A stretch of DNA of 64,000 nucleotides. Origin: Shimia sp. R9_2 (GTDB taxonomy: Bacteria > Pseudomonadota > Alphaproteobacteria > Rhodobacterales > Rhodobacteraceae). The translations under genes and the position numbers were made by a program. The notes beneath the pieces are model-generated. The model was not told the origin of the DNA. It did no database searches and saw only the letters and a program-made list of their open reading frames with translations. Shown piece by piece: positions 59,708-64,000 of the stretch. Positions within the stretch are counted from its first letter, which is position 1. The number at the start of each line of letters is the position of its first letter. The stretch spans positions 248,001-312,000 of the forward strand of contig NZ_JAGHRO010000002.1 of assembly GCF_017743735.1 (NCBI RefSeq), given 5' to 3'.

Positions 59708-61171
59708 TCACGCGCTCGCCAGACGGGCATCTTCGCCCTGCTGTTCCAGCCAGAACCGGCGGAACAGGTTCTGGGCCACTTTCATCCGGTAATCCGCTGT
59801 TGCGCGCATATCGCTGAGCGGTTGGAAATCCTCAGGCAGTTTCGCTGCCGCCGCCATAAGGCTGGCCTCGCTCCAGGGCTGGCCAACCAAAGCCGCCTCT
59901 GACGCCGCCGCCCGTTTGGGCGTGGCCGCCATGCCGCCAAAGGCCAGCACCGCTTGGGTGATGATACCATTTTCAACGGCAACATTCATCCCAACCGCCA
60001 CAGAGGAGATGTCTTCCTCGCGTCGCTTGGAAATCTTATAGGCCGCATGATGCGTCCCAACATTCTCTGCTGACAGGCGCGGAATGGTGATGCTCTCCAC
60101 AAACTCACCAGCGGCGCGGTCCTGTTTGCCATAGGCGATGAAGAATTCTTCCAACGGCAGCACCCGCCGTACATCGCCCTTGCGCAGGGTGATCGACGCG
60201 CCAAGCGCAATCAGCACCGGCGGCGTGTCCCCAATCGGGCTGCCATTGGCGATATTGCCGCCAATCGTGCCCATATTGCGCACCTGCCAGCCGGCGATGC
60301 GATCCCAGTAATCCACCAGATGCGGATAATGCTGCGCAATCACATCCTGCGCCTCGGTGTAGGTCACACCGGCGCCAAATGTCACCGCATTCTCCGTCAC
60401 CGCAATTTTTTTCAGCCCGTCAAGCTGGCCGATGAAAACCGCAGGCGAAATGCGTTTCAGAAACTTGGTCACCCAAAGCCCCACATCAGTGGAGCCTGCC
60501 ACAATGGTCGCCTCTGGCTCGGCTTCTAGAACCGCGGCCAGATCATCCACATCCGCAGGCAGGATGGCGCGGCTCTCGCCTTTGGTCACTTCCACCCGTG
60601 CGCCGTCTTTCAACGCGCTCAATTTTGCGGCCACCGCCTCGCGCTCGGTTGCCAGATGCTCCGCAGAGGCCGTGCCATATTCTGTCACCGCCTGCGCAGC
60701 GCGAATGATCGGCGCATAGCCGGTGCAGCGGCACAGATTGCCCTGCAGCGCGGTTTCCACCTGCTTCACTGTTGGGTGCGCTTGGGCCATCCACAGCGCG
60801 TAAAGCGACATCACAATCCCCGGTGTGCAGAAGCCACACTGGCTGCCATGGTGCTCCACCATGGCCTGCTGAACCGGCGACAAACGTCCATTAGGACCGC
60901 CGAGATATTCGATTGTCACCACATGACAGCCATCCAGTGTCGCCAGAAAGCGAATGCAGGCATTCACTGTCTCATAATGCAGCCCCTGCGGTGTCAGCCG
61001 CCCGACCATCACGGTGCAGGCGCCACAATCGCCCTCCGCACAGCCTTCTTTGCTGCCCGTAAGGCGTTGATCAATCCGCAGAAAGTCCAGAAGCGTGTCG
61101 TCCGCTCCCACATCGGAAAGAGAGACCTCACGGCCGTTGAGTAAAAAGCGTATTTCGCTGCGGTGCTGCAT
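59708..61171 (-). CDS. xdhA: Xanthine dehydrogenase small (FAD and iron-sulfur) subunit
   Basis: The 487-residue subunit passes electrons from the molybdenum site to NAD. Two [2Fe-2S] clusters are bound by CAEGDCGAC (Cys44, 49, 52 plus a later Cys) and by QCGFCTPGIVMSLYA with NLCRCTGYAPI. The FAD domain starts near residue 190 (ATIVAGSTDVGLWVTK; NMGTIGGNIANGSPIGD). It is the first gene of xdhA-xdhB-xdhC-guaD and is divergent from the LysR gene, with a symmetrical site between them. Confidence 0.94.
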   Translation of the reverse strand: MQHRSEIRFLLNGREVSLSDVGADDTLLDFLRIDQRLTGSKEGCAEGDCGACTVMVGRLTPQGLHYETVNACIRFLATLDGCHVVTIEYLGGPNGRLSPVQQAMVEHHGSQCGFCTPGIVMSLYALWMAQAHPTVKQVETALQGNLCRCTGYAPIIRAAQAVTEYGTASAEHLATEREAVAAKLSALKDGARVEVTKGESRAILPADVDDLAAVLEAEPEATIVAGSTDVGLWVTKFLKRISPAVFIGQLDGLKKIAVTENAVTFGAGVTYTEAQDVIAQHYPHLVDYWDRIAGWQVRNMGTIGGNIANGSPIGDTPPVLIALGASITLRKGDVRRVLPLEEFFIAYGKQDRAAGEFVESITIPRLSAENVGTHHAAYKISKRREEDISSVAVGMNVAVENGIITQAVLAFGGMAATPKRAAASEAALVGQPWSEASLMAAAAKLPEDFQPLSDMRATADYRMKVAQNLFRRFWLEQQGEDARLASA

Positions 61172-61264
61172 CCTGACCTCTTGCTGGGAGTCGGCACTTA
61201 GGTGGCCACAAGCTACTCTATCTGCTCTTTCGTCTTCAATGAAACGAGGGTTTTAGAAAATCTA

Positions 61265-61283
61265 TTTCAATGATTTATTGAAA
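61265..61283. promoter_or_regulatory. Candidate LysR binding site between xdhA and lysR
   Basis: A perfect inverted repeat, TTTCAAT-GATTT-ATTGAAA, lies in the 165-base divergent gap, 54 bases before the LysR start and 94 bases before xdhA. The size matches LysR-type recognition sites with a T-N11-A core. Confidence 0.55.
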
Positions 61284-61336
61284 ATCGCCCACCATTCCGG
61301 CAGTAAACTGTCCCTCAGCCACATATGGAGCGAGAA

Positions 61337-62242
61337 ATGCCGTATCTTGAAAGCCTGAGAGTCTTTGTGCGTGTTGTGGAGCTGGGCTCGATCACCTCTG
61401 GTGGGCGGGATCTGCGGCTGACCCCGGCCGTGGCCTCAAACCGGGTGAAGGAGCTGGAGACCCGTTTGGGCGTGCGTTTGTTCAACCGCACCACCCGCAA
61501 CCTCTCGCCCACCGAGGTCGGCAAGGTGTTTTATGAACATGCCCGCAAAGTGATCACCACATTGGAAGAAGCCGAAGCCGTGGTGGCCGGGTTCTCCGAC
61601 AATCCGCGTGGCACCATCCGGGTCACCGCGCCCTTGGGCGTGGGTCGCCGCATCATCGCGCCGCTTATCCCTGCCTTCACCGAGCAGCACCCGCATGTGG
61701 ACGTGCGCCTGCGCCTGTCTGATCGCACGGTGGACATGTTTGAGGACGGTCTGGATGTGGCCTTTGTCCTTGGCGAGCTGAAAGACAGCAATCTTAAGCT
61801 GCGCAAAATCGCCGATTGTGAGCGCGTGCTTGTGGCCTCTCCGGACTATCTCGCCCGCGCCGGAACCCCGCAAACCCCCGAAGATCTTCTCGCCAATCAC
61901 AACTGCCTCTTGCTGCGCTTCCCGCGGTCGCCGGAATATTTCTGGACCCTGCAAACCGAGGCAGGCCCGCAGAAAATAGAGGCCAAAGGTCGGTTTGACG
62001 CGGATGACGGGGATGTGCTCACCCAATGGGCGCTTGAAGGGGCCGGGATTGCCAACAAACCGCGCTTTGACGTCTCCGCCGATCTGGCCAGCGGCGCGCT
62101 CGTTGAGGTGTTGCCTGACACCCCGCCGCTACCTGCATCTTTTGGTTGCCTCTATCCGCACCGCAAGCTGCAAGATCCGAAAGTGCGCCTGTTCGTCGAT
62201 TACATCGCCACCGAAAGCCGCAACCGCATCGCCCAGCTATAG
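61337..62242 (+). CDS. LysR-family transcriptional regulator, probable xdh/guaD regulator
   Basis: A 301-residue LysR regulator. The HTH is in ESLRVFVRVVELGSITSGG with TPAVASNRVKELETRLGVRL, and the effector-binding domain starts near residue 88 (GTIRVTAPLGVGRRIIAPLI). It is in the CrgA/AaeR-like group by RLFNRTTRNLSPTEVG. The ATG at 61337 has GGAGCGAGAA upstream; an ATG at 61325 is less well placed. The divergent arrangement with xdhA suggests purine-pathway control. The effector is unknown. Confidence 0.88.
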   Translation: MPYLESLRVFVRVVELGSITSGGRDLRLTPAVASNRVKELETRLGVRLFNRTTRNLSPTEVGKVFYEHARKVITTLEEAEAVVAGFSDNPRGTIRVTAPLGVGRRIIAPLIPAFTEQHPHVDVRLRLSDRTVDMFEDGLDVAFVLGELKDSNLKLRKIADCERVLVASPDYLARAGTPQTPEDLLANHNCLLLRFPRSPEYFWTLQTEAGPQKIEAKGRFDADDGDVLTQWALEGAGIANKPRFDVSADLASGALVEVLPDTPPLPASFGCLYPHRKLQDPKVRLFVDYIATESRNRIAQL

Positions 62243-62328
62243 CACCTCTTTCAGCAAGAAAATGAGGGTGAACTCTTCCGCTTAACGCTTTGGCAACCTT
62301 ATCTTTACGCACTCTAAAGCTGCGCACT

Positions 62329-62358
62329 AAAAAGAAAAAGCCCCGCAACACGCAGGGC
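62329..62358 (-). terminator. Intrinsic terminator after the diguanylate cyclase gene
   Basis: On the minus strand GCCCTGC pairs with GCGGGGC (one G-U), followed by TTTTTCTTTTT. It lies about 40 bases past the cyclase stop; the plus strand has no T-run. Confidence 0.8.
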
Positions 62359-62396
62359 CGTCATCTCGACATATCGGCGCTGCTCAGGCGCGCAGT

Positions 62397-63413
62397 TCAG
62401 GACCCCACCGCCAGCGGGCCGTTTTCACGCAGCTCCGGCCGATAAAGCGTGAAGGTCGCGCGCCCATCGTGCTTGGAGGCATAAAGCGCCGTATCCGCAT
62501 CATCCATCAGCTCTTCAACGCTGGTGTCCGCCGTGCCGGTGTAGATCGAAATCCCCACGCTCGCAGAGACCTCGCACACCGCGTCCTTATAAGGCACCGG
62601 TGCCTCGACCTCTTTGATGATCCGCTCAGAAATCCGGCCCAGCACCTCCTCATCGGTGTTGCCCTTGATCACCAGCACAAATTCATCGCCGCCCACACGG
62701 GCAACCACATCCGCATCCCGGCTGCTTTCCACAAGCACCCGCGCCACATGCTGCAGCACCACATCACCTGCCGCGTGGCCCTTGGTGTCATTGACCTCTT
62801 TGAAGAAGTCCAGATCCACATGCAGCAGGCCAAAGGGCTTACGCGCCTCCACCAGACGCGGCAGGATCAGATCCAGCGCACGGCGGTTTTTCAGCCCGGT
62901 CAGCGTATCGGTGTAGGCCTGCTCCTCAGCGGCAACCTTGGCGCCCTGCAGGCGCTGGTTGAGCTTGCGGCTGGCCTCCATGGCGGCGGATTTGGCCTCC
63001 ACCAGATAGAGCATCTCAATCGTCAGATCGGTGGCCGCAAAATCCGCCGCATTCAGATCATAGTCGCGCACCGCATCCAGGATCGAAATCCCAAAGCTCA
63101 GGTTCACAACCGCCCCCCCTTTGCCGTCGTGCATCAGCACGCCTTTTAATCCGGTGGGCGGATCAGAGCGTTTCTTGAGGTGCAGTTTCTTGCCCGCCGA
63201 CGCCATCAGGCGCGACATGGAGGTGATGGCATGTGGGCGGTTCAGTTCAAAAACGTCAAAGAAGCCCGCGCCGATCAGCGCCTGATCGGGGAAAATCTTG
63301 GTCAGCGTGGGGCCCGCATGGGTGATGCGCCCCTCTTTGTCGAGCTGCACATGCATCGGACACATCACGTCCAGCATTTGCGTCATCTCACAGATCTGGT
63401 CCAATTCGCTCAC
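62397..63413 (-). CDS. Diguanylate cyclase with HNOBA-like sensor domain
   Basis: A 338-residue GGDEF protein that should make c-di-GMP. Residues 1-130 look like the H-NOX-associated (HNOBA) domain of soluble guanylate cyclases (CPMHVQLDKEGRITHAGPTL; GFFDVFELNRP; FGISILDAVRDYDLNAADF). A coiled-coil signalling helix (about 135-165) then leads into the GGDEF domain (DTLTGLKNRRALD; GGDEF at 241-245). An inhibitory I-site RDAD (232-235) is placed five residues before GGDEF. It starts with GTG that overlaps the upstream stop as GTGA. Partner: the H-NOX-like protein upstream. Confidence 0.9.
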   Translation of the reverse strand: MSELDQICEMTQMLDVMCPMHVQLDKEGRITHAGPTLTKIFPDQALIGAGFFDVFELNRPHAITSMSRLMASAGKKLHLKKRSDPPTGLKGVLMHDGKGGAVVNLSFGISILDAVRDYDLNAADFAATDLTIEMLYLVEAKSAAMEASRKLNQRLQGAKVAAEEQAYTDTLTGLKNRRALDLILPRLVEARKPFGLLHVDLDFFKEVNDTKGHAAGDVVLQHVARVLVESSRDADVVARVGGDEFVLVIKGNTDEEVLGRISERIIKEVEAPVPYKDAVCEVSASVGISIYTGTADTSVEELMDDADTALYASKHDGRATFTLYRPELRENGPLAVGS

Positions 63414-63997
63414 TGGGCACGCGCCCCCAACTCAAACTCACGCCCACTGGCAAAGGCATTCACAACCAGTGTGATATCAACCACCTCAGCATCCTGCTCC
63501 GCGCCCTTGTGCTCCAGAAACACCAGCGCGCCATAGTCATCCGCCATGGTGCGCAAAATGCCAATCATCACATGGCCAAACCCCAGCTGGGGGTGTCGAC
63601 AGGTCAGGCTATAGCATTCCGATGAATGCTCGCGAAGCTCCATACTCGGCAGAATAAGGTCATCCACCGCCAATCTCGCGCGTTCCGGCAAATCGTCCAG
63701 CGAGTGCAGGAAATCCACAAAATCCACGCCGCCAAAGCGTAACAATCGCCTGAGCGCTTCAACATTCGGATGTGTCACAAGATAGGTGCCAATGTCCTCA
63801 AGCACCGTTTCAAGCGGCGCACCAATAACCTCTGACGCGGCTTTGATCAGGTCTTCGGTCACGCTGTCTTCGTAGTGCAGCATGGCTTCGAAATCGGTGG
63901 TGTCCACATCGGCAAGTCGGCACACCTCAACCCACCGCGGCTGACCATAGCTGTCGCGGACAAAGCACTGTATCGCTCTGTTGATCAAGCCGTGCAT
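63410..63997 (-). CDS. Divergent H-NOX-like protein lacking the usual heme ligand
   Basis: A 195-residue protein with the H-NOX fold pattern: MHGLINRAIQCFVRDSYG at the start and FVDFLHSLDDLP in the helix that normally carries the proximal histidine. In the standard alignment (FL...D..H) that position is Pro104. The YxSxR heme-propionate motif is also gone: the matching stretch reads SLTCRHPQLGF. GHVMIGILRTMADDYG matches the last helix. It is translated coupled to the diguanylate cyclase gene. Canonical heme binding looks unlikely; another heme contact or another ligand is possible. The start is the family-typical MHG. Confidence 0.8.
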   Translation of the reverse strand: MHGLINRAIQCFVRDSYGQPRWVEVCRLADVDTTDFEAMLHYEDSVTEDLIKAASEVIGAPLETVLEDIGTYLVTHPNVEALRRLLRFGGVDFVDFLHSLDDLPERARLAVDDLILPSMELREHSSECYSLTCRHPQLGFGHVMIGILRTMADDYGALVFLEHKGAEQDAEVVDITLVVNAFASGREFELGARAQ

Positions 63998-64000
63998 GCA

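Overview
The window looks like chromosomal DNA of a marine alphaproteobacterium of the Roseobacter group (Rhodobacteraceae). GC is high. The gene content includes RibBX-type riboflavin genes beside nrdR and nusB, dnaG-rpoD-hlyU, a soxBDAG sarcosine oxidase cluster, kpsS/kpsC capsule genes, MmcB, DUF6324, DUF6476, an anthraniloyl-CoA pathway, and a tRNA-His without the extra 5' G. I see no phage, integrase, IS element or CRISPR array, so this is mostly ordinary backbone with a few lineage-specific insertions.

Layout. (1) 1-4.4 kb: small conserved genes, tRNA-His, mmcB, a lower-GC ATP-grasp gene and an ArsR/AHSA1 pair. (2) 4.5-15 kb: the riboflavin cluster nrdR-ribD-ribE-ribB-ribH-nusB, all on the minus strand. 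It is broken twice by plus-strand inserts: a proline-racemase-family enzyme, and a kpsS / export lipoprotein / kpsC trio with a terminator-like hairpin inside the start of kpsC. (3) 15.2-17.3 kb: yjbQ and three tandem paralogous lipoproteins. (4) 17.3-21.7 kb: dnaG, rpoD, hlyU. (5) 21.7-27.7 kb: sarcosine oxidase soxB-(secreted six-Cys protein)-soxD-soxA-soxG. (6) 27.8-34.8 kb: a beta-barrel protein, glutamate dehydrogenase with a DUF6151 gene, and a three-gene Tad-type (TadG/TadE) surface cluster. (7) 34.8-43.7 kb: aldo/keto reductase, an orphan hybrid histidine kinase, agmatinase, an acyl-CoA synthetase and an ABC exporter. (8) 43.8-53.6 kb: tRNA-Gly and a nine-gene minus-strand operon for tryptophan to anthranilate to anthraniloyl-CoA degradation, with its own MarR regulator and a RidA protein. 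(9) 53.7-62.2 kb: a medium-chain reductase, DUF1801, and the purine genes guaD-xdhC-xdhB-xdhA with a divergent LysR. (10) 62.4-64 kb: a diguanylate cyclase with an HNOBA-like sensor half, co-transcribed with an H-NOX-family protein that has lost the usual heme-ligand histidine.

The genes point to a generalist heterotroph that uses amino acids, methylated glycine and purines as carbon and nitrogen sources, with surface polysaccharide, Tad-type proteins and c-di-GMP signalling for surface life. The most unusual items are the divergent H-NOX/diguanylate cyclase pair, the Trp-to-anthraniloyl-CoA operon with RidA but no visible formylkynurenine formamidase, the lipoprotein triplication, the secreted protein inside the sox operon, and the hairpin in the first codons of kpsC.
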